64,000 nucleotides of DNA from Agrobacterium vitis (GTDB lineage Bacteria > Pseudomonadota > Alphaproteobacteria > Rhizobiales > Rhizobiaceae), in contig NZ_CP118259.1 of NCBI RefSeq assembly GCF_013337045.2, forward strand, positions 1,550,001 through 1,614,000, in the 5' to 3' direction. The notes under the pieces were generated by a model. The model was not told the origin of the DNA, ran no database searches, and saw only the letters and a list, made by a program, of their open reading frames with translations. Position numbers and translations under genes: made by a program. Shown in pieces: positions 24,094 through 32,694 of this stretch (within the stretch, counting starts at the first letter, position 1; every line of letters starts with the position of its first letter).

Positions 24094-24292
24094 CGCCTTC
24101 GACGTACCCGGCATCATCACCGGCCTGCGGCAAGACCTGGCCGAATTGCGCAGCGGCACGATCACGGCGCACGAAGCGAAAGTGCGAGCCGAGATCGCCA
24201 AACAGATTTTCAGCGGCCTGCGGCTGATGGTCCAGGCTCAGAAATACATGGCTGGCAATGCCAAGCCTATCACCCAAATCAGTGAGGGATAG
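24071..24292 (+). CDS. Unknown 73-residue helical protein
   Basis: Entirely alpha-helical by composition (LRQDLAELRSGTITAHEAKVRAEIAKQIF). The ATG lies inside the end of the preceding gene. Short helical proteins of this type are common in rhizobial phage operons; no function is known. Confidence 0.65.
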   Translation: MDNSDIGSAFDVPGIITGLRQDLAELRSGTITAHEAKVRAEIAKQIFSGLRLMVQAQKYMAGNAKPITQISEG

Positions 24293-24297
24293 AGACA

Positions 24298-25080
24298 ATG
24301 GCCGGGAAACCAATCCTTTTCAGCGGACCAATGATCCTTGCCCTGCTTGCCGGGACGAAGACACAAACTCGGCGCGGGCTAAAGTTTCAGCCTGCACCAG
24401 GTATCAACATAGTGCGAAAAAACATTCGCCCGTTTGATGCAGACCCATACCATTCTTTCGAGCGTCGGAGTGTCTATGGCAATTATGCCGGCGAGCTAGA
24501 CATCAAGATCAAGCGCGGCGACCGGCTCTACGTTTGCGAAGAACACTATCGTTACGGCCATTGGGAAACCGCCGAAGCCGCCCGGACCAAACAAGGTCGC
24601 CAGAAATGGCATTTTGTTGAGGATAGCCCTGAAATCCATTTCGAAGCGCCGGAAGTGTTTCGAAAGGGGCGGCACCACCATGACCCGGCCACCCCGGCTT
24701 GGCACAAGCGTCTGGGCCGCTTCATGTTTCGAAAACACTCGCGCCTCACCCTTGTCATCACTGATGTCCGCGTCATGCGAATGCAAGATATCACGGATGC
24801 CGATGCCATTGCAGAGGGCGCGACCTACCGGCTGGAATGCCGCGGCGATGCCTTGGAAGACATCGGCTGGTCAATGGATTGGGGTCCGGTCGATAGCGGC
24901 AAGGTGTTGGATATCGATCATTGCCTGTCGACAGCGGGCGGCGCTTTCCTCAACTATTTCCACACCTTGAACAAGTTCCCCAAAAAATACGGCGATGACC
25001 CGAGCATGTGGCCGAACCCATGGGTCGCTGCCTACACCTTCCGCGTCATCAAATCCAATATCGACAGGGTTTCATCATGA
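24298..25080 (+). CDS. ASCH/PUA-like phage protein
   Basis: A 260-residue protein with the typical start KPILFSGPMILALLAGTKTQ TRR, the RGDRLYVCEE strand, the LVITDVRVMRMQDITDADAIAEG segment and a C-terminal WPNPWVAAYTF. Together these fit the phage ASCH-type proteins, an RNA- or nucleotide-binding beta-barrel fold. The role is unknown. Its stop overlaps the sliding clamp start (ATGA). Confidence 0.75.
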   Translation: MAGKPILFSGPMILALLAGTKTQTRRGLKFQPAPGINIVRKNIRPFDADPYHSFERRSVYGNYAGELDIKIKRGDRLYVCEEHYRYGHWETAEAARTKQGRQKWHFVEDSPEIHFEAPEVFRKGRHHHDPATPAWHKRLGRFMFRKHSRLTLVITDVRVMRMQDITDADAIAEGATYRLECRGDALEDIGWSMDWGPVDSGKVLDIDHCLSTAGGAFLNYFHTLNKFPKKYGDDPSMWPNPWVAAYTFRVIKSNIDRVSS

Positions 25081-26177
25081 TCACCGCCAGCAAATCCGCC
25101 CTCGCCGCCGCGTTGAAGATCCGCAAGAGCATTGTCGAGACCCGCAACACCATTCCGATTCTCTCCAATGTCGGGTTTGAGCGCGGGGCCTCTGGCCTGC
25201 AACTGCGTATGACGGACCTCGACATTGAAGGCACCGTCGATCTCGCGGCCGATCTTGATATGGATTTCCACCCGTTCACGATCGCGGCCAAGCTGCTGGA
25301 CGATATCGTTGGCAAGCTGCCGGATGGCGTGCAGGTGAAGATCAAGTTGGATGCGGATAAGACGCAAGCCATCGTCTCGTCTGGCCGGTCGAAGTTTCAG
25401 CTTCAGGTGCTGCCGCTGGACGATCTGCCGATCATGCCGGATTTTACCGCCGATAACCCCACCCGTTGCACCGCCTCCGGGTCGGGGCTGAAAGCCGCAC
25501 TCACCTCCGTCGCCTTCGCCATTTCCACGGAAGAGACCCGCTATTATCTGAATGGCGTCTTTATTGAGCCAGGCGCCGATGGGGCCTTGCTGGTGGCGAC
25601 GGACGGCCACCGCCTGGCCAAGCGCTGGCTGCGCATCGAGGGCGTTGCCCCTGATCGCATTATCCTGCCGCGCAAGCTGGTTACTGCGTTGCTGGCACAC
25701 CTGCCCGATGGCGACGTGACGCTGGAGGCGACGGATAGCCGAATCTCTATCACCATGCCCGGCCTGCGGATCGTCTCAAAGCTGATCGACGGCACTTTCC
25801 CGGATTATACCCGCGTCATTCCGCAGGCGGGCGCGGCGAAGGCTGAGTTTGAGGCCAAGGCCATCAGGCCCGCCGTCGAGCGCGTCATCGTCATTTCCAG
25901 CGAGAAAGGCCGGGCCGTCAAGTTCAAGTTTTCGGATGGCCAGTTGCAGCTGTCCGTCAACAACCCAGACGCTGGATCGGCCGAGGAAACCATTCCGGTC
26001 GAAGGCTCGCTGGAAATCGAAGCCGGTTTCAACGGCAAATATGTCCTCGACGCCCTGACCCACCTCGGCGACGGGCCGCTAACCCTCGCCATGGAAACCG
26101 CTGGCAGCCCCGCCATCCTGCGGGCCGATGGTGACCACGAAGAAAACCTCATCGTGCTGATGCCGATGCGGGTGTGA
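25077..26177 (+). CDS. Phage-encoded DNA polymerase sliding clamp (DnaN-like)
   Basis: A 366-residue beta clamp with three repeated domains, close to the bacterial length. Recognisable elements are TRNTIPILSNV in domain 1, TEETRYYLNGVFIE and ATDGHRLA in domain 2, and the conserved end VLMPMRV. It would tether the host polymerase III to phage DNA or compete with the host clamp. No phage polymerase is visible in the window. The ATG at 25077 overlaps the previous stop. Confidence 0.93.
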   Translation: MITASKSALAAALKIRKSIVETRNTIPILSNVGFERGASGLQLRMTDLDIEGTVDLAADLDMDFHPFTIAAKLLDDIVGKLPDGVQVKIKLDADKTQAIVSSGRSKFQLQVLPLDDLPIMPDFTADNPTRCTASGSGLKAALTSVAFAISTEETRYYLNGVFIEPGADGALLVATDGHRLAKRWLRIEGVAPDRIILPRKLVTALLAHLPDGDVTLEATDSRISITMPGLRIVSKLIDGTFPDYTRVIPQAGAAKAEFEAKAIRPAVERVIVISSEKGRAVKFKFSDGQLQLSVNNPDAGSAEETIPVEGSLEIEAGFNGKYVLDALTHLGDGPLTLAMETAGSPAILRADGDHEENLIVLMPMRV

Positions 26178-26190
26178 TTGGAGAGAGATG

Positions 26191-26553
26191 ATGGAAATCA
26201 CAGACAAAATGGTTGATGCCGCCGACAGCGTTCTTTCCAGGTCTCGTCCCGGTATCCCCGATGACGTTATTCGCATGGCTATTCAAGCCGCCATTGCCGC
26301 AGCGCCTGCGCATGCCGACGATATCGCTGTTGACCGCTTCGCCGCAGCTATGAAGGAAAAGCTCGCCAAGAAGCGCCTCGATGGCCGCAGTGGCTGGGAG
26401 GACAAGGATGATTGCTCACAACTTTTCATTTCGCATCTCCTCCGCGAGCATGTCGAAAAGGGCGATCCAGTCGATGTTGGCAATCTCGCAATGATGCTTC
26501 ACCAACGAGAGGAGCGGATCGCCTCTCTCCTCGAAACTCTTCAAGGAGAATAG
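26191..26553 (+). CDS. Unknown 120-residue protein
   Basis: A helical protein (MEITDKMVDAADSVLS ... HLLREHVEKGD ... REERIASLLETL). Two adjacent ATGs are possible (26188, 26191); the second has better spacing to GGAGAG. No motif is recognised. It sits between the clamp and a composite protein gene. Confidence 0.7.
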   Translation: MEITDKMVDAADSVLSRSRPGIPDDVIRMAIQAAIAAAPAHADDIAVDRFAAAMKEKLAKKRLDGRSGWEDKDDCSQLFISHLLREHVEKGDPVDVGNLAMMLHQREERIASLLETLQGE

Positions 26554-26556
26554 ACG

Positions 26557-27468
26557 ATGATAGATGCAGAAGCCCAACTTCATGCCGTTGTGGATGCGTG
26601 GGAAGCGCTACCCGGTGGGCGTCAGTGCGGCGTAAGGGACGTCGAAGCATGGCTTGCGAGGGATATGGCTCCAGCCATCAACGCTATTCGTGGATTCCTC
26701 CGTCGTCCTCGACCCGATGGCGTCCTTCCACCATCGCCGCAATCGATTGTGATGGCACCAGCGCATGAACCCGTCACTCTCACCACTTCGCCAGCGCAGG
26801 AGCCAATTACCTATCATAACGACGATGCGGGCTTTACCGAATTCCTCAACAGTGACCAACCGTATTCCGTCCGGGAGATTGATGGACATTGCGCAATCCT
26901 AATGGATCTGAAACAGGCCAACATTATTGGCTATCGGGCTTATGACCATGAGCGTACCGATCCTGTCACTCTCACCTACACCAACTATCGCGGCGAGACA
27001 TCAGAACGCACCATCCTACCCAAGAATATCTGGTTTGGCTCGACCGAGTGGCACCCGGAACCGCAATGGCTCCTCACGGCCTTCGATCTAGGCAAGCAAA
27101 CCGTCCGCGATTTCGCGCTGAAGGACTTTGGCAAACCCACATCGACCGAACTCTTCGGCCTTTGCGTCCTGCCCGTTCCCATGCCCTTCGCAATCGGCGA
27201 CACAGTCGAAAAACACACCGGCGACTACACGGCCAAGGGCGAGGTGCGCGGCATCTTCGCCACAACACGCGGCGCTGTCCGCTACGTGGTCGAACATCAG
27301 GCCGATGGTGGCGGATCGTTCTGCCACATCTACAGCGAGAAGAACCTGCGCCCCGCCCGCAGATTTGTCAAACTGTCGCCTGACGAGCGGCTGGAGTGGA
27401 TCGCCAAATCCAAAGCCGCCGAAGACGGCATGCTACCAAAGGCAATGGAGGGCAGCGCCGATGCATGA
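26557..27468 (+). CDS. Composite protein: WYL-like domain plus beta-barrel module
   Basis: 303 residues with two recognisable parts. Residues ~130-185 (VTLTYTNYRGETSER ... WFGSTEWHPEPQWLLTAFD) look like a WYL-type ligand-sensing domain without its usual helix-turn-helix. Residues ~215-275 (IGDTVEKHTGDYTAKGEVRG ... RYVVEH ... IYSEKNL) form a small SH3-like module that in many phages occurs as a separate short protein. The N-terminal 60 residues are helical. The gene may be a fusion; the role is unknown. Confidence 0.72.
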   Translation: MIDAEAQLHAVVDAWEALPGGRQCGVRDVEAWLARDMAPAINAIRGFLRRPRPDGVLPPSPQSIVMAPAHEPVTLTTSPAQEPITYHNDDAGFTEFLNSDQPYSVREIDGHCAILMDLKQANIIGYRAYDHERTDPVTLTYTNYRGETSERTILPKNIWFGSTEWHPEPQWLLTAFDLGKQTVRDFALKDFGKPTSTELFGLCVLPVPMPFAIGDTVEKHTGDYTAKGEVRGIFATTRGAVRYVVEHQADGGGSFCHIYSEKNLRPARRFVKLSPDERLEWIAKSKAAEDGMLPKAMEGSADA

Positions 27469-27874
27469 GAAGGAGAAAACCAATCGATCCACTGTCGAAA
27501 TTGACATTGTCGAGCGCCTACGAACATATCGGCCAACTGACGAGTGGGGCGATGGTGTCCACCACACCATTTGCGACGAAGCCGCAAACGAGATCACCCG
27601 CCTGAGCAACGAACTACGGCAATCTCAATCTGCCCTCGATCTTGCCATTAGTCGCGGCTGCGATCACTGCGCCGAAAATATCCGCCATGCCCGCAACATG
27701 GCCGTGCGGTCGGTCATCTGCCCAGCCACAAGCCCCGAACTACTGGAACTGATCGCCAAAGCCAAAGCCACCTACGACGCCATGTCACCGGAGGAGAAGG
27801 CGCGGCACGACCAGGCGCAGCGCGAAAGCTTCCTGCGCGGCATGATGCCAACCGGCGATCCGAGATTGGACTGA
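27461..27874 (+). CDS. Unknown protein with a CxxC motif
   Basis: 137 residues, starting MHEKEKTNRS inside the end of the preceding gene. It has a helical region (DEAANEITRLSNELRQSQ), one CDHC motif and a charged C-terminus. The function is unknown. Confidence 0.7.
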   Translation: MHEKEKTNRSTVEIDIVERLRTYRPTDEWGDGVHHTICDEAANEITRLSNELRQSQSALDLAISRGCDHCAENIRHARNMAVRSVICPATSPELLELIAKAKATYDAMSPEEKARHDQAQRESFLRGMMPTGDPRLD

Positions 27875-27878
27875 GGAC

Positions 27879-28127
27879 ATGAGCACCATGACCACCGCCC
27901 GCGCCTACAAACTCCAATCCACCACCCGCTGCCCATGCTGTGGCGCCGACCGGATTATGCTGGATGTCGACACCGCCAGGACCTGGGCAACCGTCACCTA
28001 TAAGTGCCACGCCAGTTTCACCATAACCAACGGTGAAATCACCGTCGCCGGCGTCTGCCACGCCGGGACGAACCTGGCTGCGTATTTGATGAATGCCGAA
28101 ACCATGGGACCAAGAAGGGGAAAATGA
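27879..28127 (+). CDS. Small Cys-rich protein
   Basis: 82 residues with CPCCGAD near the N-terminus and further cysteines in YKCHAS and GVCHAG, suggesting a zinc-binding fold. GAGG lies before the ATG; an internal ATG at 27888 is possible. No family is recognised. Confidence 0.68.
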   Translation: MSTMTTARAYKLQSTTRCPCCGADRIMLDVDTARTWATVTYKCHASFTITNGEITVAGVCHAGTNLAAYLMNAETMGPRRGK

Positions 28128-28128
28128 T

Positions 28129-28311
28129 ATGGGTAGAAGAACCATTCCCTTCACAGAGGACTCTATTGCCAGGGCCATCAAGGCGGTGAAGCGCGCGGGC
28201 GTCGAAATCAAAACTGTCCGGGTCAACCCGGATGGCGCGGTTGTGATTAACGGGGATAACGACCAGATCAGCGAAAAACAGCTTGAAGAAAGCGCGAGAG
28301 GCTATCTCTGA
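28129..28311 (+). CDS. Putative excision factor next to the integrase
   Basis: 60 basic residues (MGRRTIPFTEDSIARAIKAVKRAG ...), with a helical N-terminus and a beta hairpin (VRVNPDGAVVING). AAGGGGA precedes the ATG. It directly precedes the integrase and overlaps its start (TGATG). Size, charge and position suit a recombination directionality factor, but no sequence signature proves it. Confidence 0.65.
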   Translation: MGRRTIPFTEDSIARAIKAVKRAGVEIKTVRVNPDGAVVINGDNDQISEKQLEESARGYL

Positions 28312-29384
28312 TGGAGGATATGCCGCGCCCCCGATATCAATATGTTCAGAAGCAGACGACCAGACACAATAAAACCGTCTGGTACTTCCGCATCGGCGAC
28401 GGCAAGCGCACGCGGTTGCCCGGTGAATACGCATCGGAAGAATTCATTGCCGCCTGGAAAAGTTTGATGGCCGGTGCGCAGGTCGAGAAGTCCGCACCAT
28501 CGAAACACACTCTGCAATGGCTGGTCGACAAGTACCAGGAGAGTGCCGCCTTCAAGGGCCTGAAGGAATCAACCCAGGCCAATCGCCGCAACATCCTGAA
28601 GGTTGTTTGCAAGACAGGCGGCAAGATGATCGTATCGCACATCGATCGGGCAGCGATCGCCGCTGGCCGTGATCGGCGAGCGGCCACGCCCCACGCCGCC
28701 GTGAATTACATGAAGGTGATGGGCTATCTGTTCGAATGGGCTGTAGACGCTGGCTATGCCCGGGAAAACCCCGTTCGTGGCGTGAAGCGGCCACGGCCCA
28801 AATCTCGCGGCTTTTTACCTTGGTCAGAACAGGACGTCATTGATTTCTACCGCCATCATGGCCCCGGCACGCCGGCACGTCTTGCAATGGAAATGATGCT
28901 GTTCACCGGATTACGCCGACAGGATGTCTATCGCCTCGGCCCGCAGCACATCAAGGATGGCGTCATCGAGATCCGCGCGGGAAAGAACGACGCGGAACTA
29001 TTCATCCCCCTGCACCCGATTCTGGCGCAGACATTGAGCAGGACAAGCACAGGACATCTGGCCTATCTGGTGACACCCGTGCACGGGCGCCCCTTCAAAT
29101 CCGCCGCGGCCTTTGGCAACTGGTTTGGCGACATGTGCAAGGAAGCTGGCATCGACGGTCGAGCCCACGGGCTGCGGAAATCCATCGCCCAAAAACTCGC
29201 TGAGGCGGGCGGCAGCAACGCCGAACTGAAAGCACTCTTTGGCTGGAATTCCGACGCGATGGCCGCGCTCTATACGAAAAAAGCCGACCGCAAGAAACTC
29301 TCGCAGGCGGCTGCAACGAAACTGAACGGGAACAGTCTATCCCCTCACCCTAAACCACCAACCCCTCACCTTAAAAATAATTGA
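28311..29384 (+). CDS. int: Tyrosine-recombinase integrase
   Basis: A 357-residue integrase. The core-binding domain covers residues ~65-155. The catalytic domain shows R202 in FTGLRRQDV, the H286-x-x-R289 box in HGLRK, W312 in the place of the second histidine, and Y321 in ALYTKKAD. A basic N-terminal arm may contact att arm sites. It catalyses integration and, with the small upstream protein, excision. The attachment site is expected in the gene-free stretch right after its stop. Confidence 0.95.
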   Translation: MEDMPRPRYQYVQKQTTRHNKTVWYFRIGDGKRTRLPGEYASEEFIAAWKSLMAGAQVEKSAPSKHTLQWLVDKYQESAAFKGLKESTQANRRNILKVVCKTGGKMIVSHIDRAAIAAGRDRRAATPHAAVNYMKVMGYLFEWAVDAGYARENPVRGVKRPRPKSRGFLPWSEQDVIDFYRHHGPGTPARLAMEMMLFTGLRRQDVYRLGPQHIKDGVIEIRAGKNDAELFIPLHPILAQTLSRTSTGHLAYLVTPVHGRPFKSAAAFGNWFGDMCKEAGIDGRAHGLRKSIAQKLAEAGGSNAELKALFGWNSDAMAALYTKKADRKKLSQAAATKLNGNSLSPHPKPPTPHLKNN

Positions 29385-29736
29385 ATATCTTCAATGGCTT
29401 ACGCGGTGAATTTTGAAGATTGGCGACCCCTGCAGGCGCGTCAATATCATTTGATTTCAATTGGTTACCATCAGGTGGGACAGAAAGTCGCCCCGTTGAA
29501 AACACTAATGAATTTCAATCGCCGGGTCGCACTGGGGCGATCATGAAAAGGCCTAACATCGCCAGTTGCTGGAAGTAAGTCGGTACACTAACGCAGCGAT
29601 TGCGTCGCCGATGGTCTGTCGTTTAAATCTACTCAAAGGTGGGGCTGCTATTTTGTGAGCCCCTCCCCTTTCCTTTTGAAATCACAGCATTATGTTCCAC
29701 CGCACGGCGCAATTAAGCGTCTTTAGGAGTGGGGCT
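29385..29736. other. Gene-free junction between the two prophages; expected att site
   Basis: About 350 bases with no supported gene. Just after the integrase stop is TTGAATATCTTCAA (29381-29394), itself a TTGAA-N4-TTCAA inverted repeat, and a matching TTGAAGAT at 29413-29420. A short hairpin (GCGATTGCGTCGC) lies near 29596. No tRNA or tmRNA end was recognised. The core cannot be fixed from one junction. Confidence 0.5.
29641..29677 (+). terminator. Possible terminator after the integrase region
   Basis: GGGGCT and AGCCCC arms (29641-29646, 29658-29663) around an 11-base loop, followed by a C/T-rich stretch. It is flanked by AAAGG and CCTTT, which could extend the stem. Confidence 0.4.
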
Positions 29737-29904
29737 TTGGGTACTTCAATTCTCATCAGCATCCTAATCACCTTCCTGGTGATTGTGCTGATTCTCTATC
29801 TCATTGGCATGTTGCCGATTGATGCCCGGGCAAAACAGATCGCCCGTCTCGTCGTTATCATCATCGGCATTCTTTCGCTGCTGAAGTACATTGCTGTGTT
29901 CTGA
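29737..29904 (+). CDS. Small membrane protein (Thivi_2564-like)
   Basis: 55 residues with two membrane segments around LPIDARAKQIARLV, the pattern of Thivi_2564-type small membrane proteins known from phages and bacteria. The TTG at 29737 is chosen because AGGAG lies seven bases upstream; a longer ATG frame starts at 29692. It is followed by a strong terminator. It may be the leftmost gene of prophage 2 or a host gene trapped between prophages. Confidence 0.65.
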   Translation: MGTSILISILITFLVIVLILYLIGMLPIDARAKQIARLVVIIIGILSLLKYIAVF

Positions 29905-29910
29905 ACGACA

Positions 29911-29942
29911 AAAAGCCCCGACAGGATACTGCCGGGGCTTTT
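29911..29942. terminator. Bidirectional intrinsic terminator
   Basis: AAAAGCCCCG and CGGGGCTTTT arms form a perfect stem with T-runs on both strands. It can end the small membrane protein transcript and the long leftward late transcript, which converge here. Confidence 0.85.
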
Positions 29943-30040
29943 GGCTTGATCAGCACCCATAGGACGGCAGAGGCGGAACGCCACGTTGTGCCGCATCGAT
30001 GCGCTGCAAGATTTCCCGCATACTCGTTTGAACTCTTTTT

Positions 30041-30925
30041 TCACAGCCTGCGCATAACGAGTACATCTTGATTGGCACAGAAGTGAATAGGTCCTGAAAT
30101 TGCGGACTGCCTATGCAACAAAACTTCAAAACCTTCGAACATTTCAGCGAAGAACTGTTCACTGGCAAGGGTGGCGACAGAATTTTCTCCTTCTGCCGCA
30201 TCTGGGAATTGATGCACATAGTGTTTATCGCTCCGCATAACATCGGAGAGATCAGGAATTAATTTAGAGAACTCTTGATGATACATTGACCCATGGAATG
30301 AAACAACAAGAACACCGCCACCCCGCATTACTCGAGACAATTCCTGGGCCCATTTTCGCATCGACACACTCGACATGTGTGTGAAAACTGACGAACTATA
30401 AATGAAATCAAACGTTGCCGGACCAAACGGCAACGGCGGCATCAGATCTGTTTGATAAATCTCCGCGAACGGAAATGACCGTTTTGCAAAATCTACCAAC
30501 TTTGGATTTATATCGCAGCCGACAAGTCTGACATGATTGGAAAACAAGCCCTCAAAACCTGCGAGCACCCTTCCACATCCGCATCCAAAGTCCAACACGC
30601 TTGAAAAGCGAGAGAACTCTTCACCAGCGGCGGCGACCAATCGAACTACATCCATTGCGGCTGGTCGTCTCGATGCGGCATGCGCAATCACGTCACGATG
30701 ACCATTCACAAGTAGAACCAGATCAGGTGTGGGCAAGTTTGTCGTTAGACCATCCTCGCCAGAGGATTTGTAACCAATAACTCGGCTCTCGTTTGGATGA
30801 AGATCGAAATGATCTCTTCCCGAAACAAAATCCCCACGCTCTACGGCCGCCGCTACATCCTCGTTGTAGGCAAGGTAAGCCGTTTCATCAAAGTTTTTCG
30901 GGTCGGCAATGATGGCTTGATACAT
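30041..30925 (-). CDS. SAM-dependent methyltransferase at the prophage end
   Basis: A 294-residue class I methyltransferase. Motif I is VLDFGCGCGRVL near residue 110, with the acidic GCDIN strand and a DFIYSSSVF motif IV-like strand. It has an extra N-terminal segment (NFDETAYLAYNEDVAAAVERGDF) of a type seen in bacterial glycan-related proteins. It sits directly after the last tail fibre gene and at the edge of the prophage, so it may be a cargo gene modifying fibre, surface glycan or host target. The substrate cannot be inferred. Confidence 0.85.
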   Translation of the reverse strand: MYQAIIADPKNFDETAYLAYNEDVAAAVERGDFVSGRDHFDLHPNESRVIGYKSSGEDGLTTNLPTPDLVLLVNGHRDVIAHAASRRPAAMDVVRLVAAAGEEFSRFSSVLDFGCGCGRVLAGFEGLFSNHVRLVGCDINPKLVDFAKRSFPFAEIYQTDLMPPLPFGPATFDFIYSSSVFTHMSSVSMRKWAQELSRVMRGGGVLVVSFHGSMYHQEFSKLIPDLSDVMRSDKHYVHQFPDAAEGENSVATLASEQFFAEMFEGFEVLLHRQSAISGPIHFCANQDVLVMRRL

Positions 30926-30930
30926 GTTGA

Positions 30931-32694
30931 TTAGCTCAGTGCTACTGTTCCAGATCGCACAACACCATCCGTCCCCCTTAAACGGAAAGTGACGGCATTG
31001 TTGTTCGTAGTTTCGATTATTAGATCGCCGTTGGCAGCCGGCACAATAATGGTTCCTACGCCTGGTTGCAAAGTCAACTTATTGAATTTTGTTCCACCGG
31101 GCGCGATGCTGAAGGACGTCCCCTTCATATAGGCGCCATGCACATTCGCGGTACCGAAATCAATTCCGTGGAGAAGATGATCGACATCAAACCGAATACC
31201 GGTACTATTCTCAGTCAATGGCGCGCTACCATTTTCACTGCCGAAATGAACACCTACATCCCAAAACGCGCCATCCGCTAGATTGCTGATCGCAATGGCA
31301 TAATCATGGACCGTTCCTTTACCAGGCCCCCCACCCGCGATTTGAATACCAGATCTATACCAAGCCGAAGTGTTAGCATCCATGGTGACGTTGAATTCCC
31401 ACGAAGTGACATTTCGCCAGTTGATCGCTCCCGACTTGAGTTGTGCAAAGCTACTTCCGGCGAATAGCGCGCCCTGGCTCAAAGACGGCGACGAACTAGT
31501 TGTGCCATTGTCAGCGCTCGTTGCAAATGCTCCCGCCTGTATACCAACGTAATGAGCACCCTCGCCTGGAGCGTTTCCAGAAGGCGCTTCGACATAGATA
31601 GACCCACGAAGATTTTCACGGATTCCAGTCGCCCCTGATCGCTGACGTGTAACAACGCTGACATTACTAACGCGCCCGGGAAACACCTTGATATCATCGA
31701 AAGCTTCAAAGGTATTGTAATTCACACTCTCCGTTGAAGCATAACCGAGACCAAGCGAAGAGAACCACCTGCCGAGCGAAGGGATTGCGCCATTCCTGAA
31801 GGTCTTTGGACCGTAAAGATTGACAGGACCGAGAAGAATGTCCGCCCAGTTAAACCCTGTGAGCAACAACGTGCCATAAACATCCCAGTTGACGCGCTTC
31901 GTCCCGGAAACACCAAGAGTAAAATCATAACTCCCCGGCGGCACAACAATCGTATCGCCTTCACTGGCAGCATTATAAGCCGCCTGAAACGCTGTCGAGG
32001 TTGCGGCGGCATTCGTTCCATCATTATATGCGCCATGCTGAAGCACATTGCGGCACACCCATGTTTTGGGCACGACAGCATTGACCGCCGCAAAATCCGA
32101 CGCTGCCGACAAAGCAGCACTTCCCAAGCCCATGTTGGTGCGGCCATTTGCCTTCTGCGTGTCGGTCAACCCCTGCGCGGCGGTATCCACCCGTAGCCGG
32201 TTGCCAAGCGCGGTCGACATGGTCGTCGCAAAGTTCGGGTCATTGCCCAGCGCGGTCGCCAACTCGTTCAGCGTATCCAGCGCTGCCGGCGAACTATTCA
32301 CCAGCGCGGCGATGGCAGCGGAAATATCGGCAGGCGTGGCCTTGGCCGCCAGCGCAGCGATCAACCCGGTGATGGTTGCCATCGCCTGTTCGCCCGTGTG
32401 GCTGGAGCGATCACGCAAGGCGGCATCTGTCGCGTTCGCCGTTGCACCGGTCGCCACGCCGTCCAGTTTCACTTTGTCGGCGGCGACCATCAGGCCGTCT
32501 TGCGCCGTCGTCACCAGGTCATCAGGCTGGATCGCGGTGACGGCCAATGCACCCTGTCCAGCCGTGGCGAAGGCGCTGGCGTCTTCATCGGCCGCGCTGC
32601 CCAGCTCCATCGCTTCGCGCAATGCGGTTTTCAGTTCACCGTCATCGCCGGTGAGATCATACAAAAATGCGTCCTTGCTCTGGACCTTGCTCAT
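30931..32694 (-). CDS. Tail fibre/spike protein
   Basis: A 587-residue fibre. The N-terminal ~190 residues contain fibre-type repeats (LNELATALGNDPNFATTMSTALGNR). From about residue 240, GDTIVVPPGSYDFTL marks the start of a right-handed beta-helix of the pectate-lyase-like kind, as in receptor-binding spikes. The C-terminus (VTFRLRGTDG) is a short capping domain. It probably determines host receptor choice. The start overlaps the upstream stop (ATGA). Confidence 0.85.
   Translation of the reverse strand: MSKVQSKDAFLYDLTGDDGELKTALREAMELGSAADEDASAFATAGQGALAVTAIQPDDLVTTAQDGLMVAADKVKLDGVATGATANATDAALRDRSSHTGEQAMATITGLIAALAAKATPADISAAIAALVNSSPAALDTLNELATALGNDPNFATTMSTALGNRLRVDTAAQGLTDTQKANGRTNMGLGSAALSAASDFAAVNAVVPKTWVCRNVLQHGAYNDGTNAAATSTAFQAAYNAASEGDTIVVPPGSYDFTLGVSGTKRVNWDVYGTLLLTGFNWADILLGPVNLYGPKTFRNGAIPSLGRWFSSLGLGYASTESVNYNTFEAFDDIKVFPGRVSNVSVVTRQRSGATGIRENLRGSIYVEAPSGNAPGEGAHYVGIQAGAFATSADNGTTSSSPSLSQGALFAGSSFAQLKSGAINWRNVTSWEFNVTMDANTSAWYRSGIQIAGGGPGKGTVHDYAIAISNLADGAFWDVGVHFGSENGSAPLTENSTGIRFDVDHLLHGIDFGTANVHGAYMKGTSFSIAPGGTKFNKLTLQPGVGTIIVPAANGDLIIETTNNNAVTFRLRGTDGVVRSGTVALS

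Larger units (their letters stand above)
1..29500. mobile_element. Prophage 1 (early half; left part outside the window)
   Basis: Contiguous phage genes from the head protease (cut at base 1) through terminase, replication, immunity and early genes to an integrase ending at 29384. The right boundary is placed in the gene-free stretch after the integrase; the exact att core is not visible because only one junction is in the window. The genes of 1-9250 recur at 54802-64000 in the same order, so the repeat period is about 54.8 kb. That would be the length of one prophage if both are of equal size. Confidence 0.85.

Noticed and set aside
29580..29660. Possible tRNA or tmRNA fragment at the junction (GTTTAAATC)
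   Set aside because: Only a T-loop-like short match; no acceptor stem or other arms could be built.
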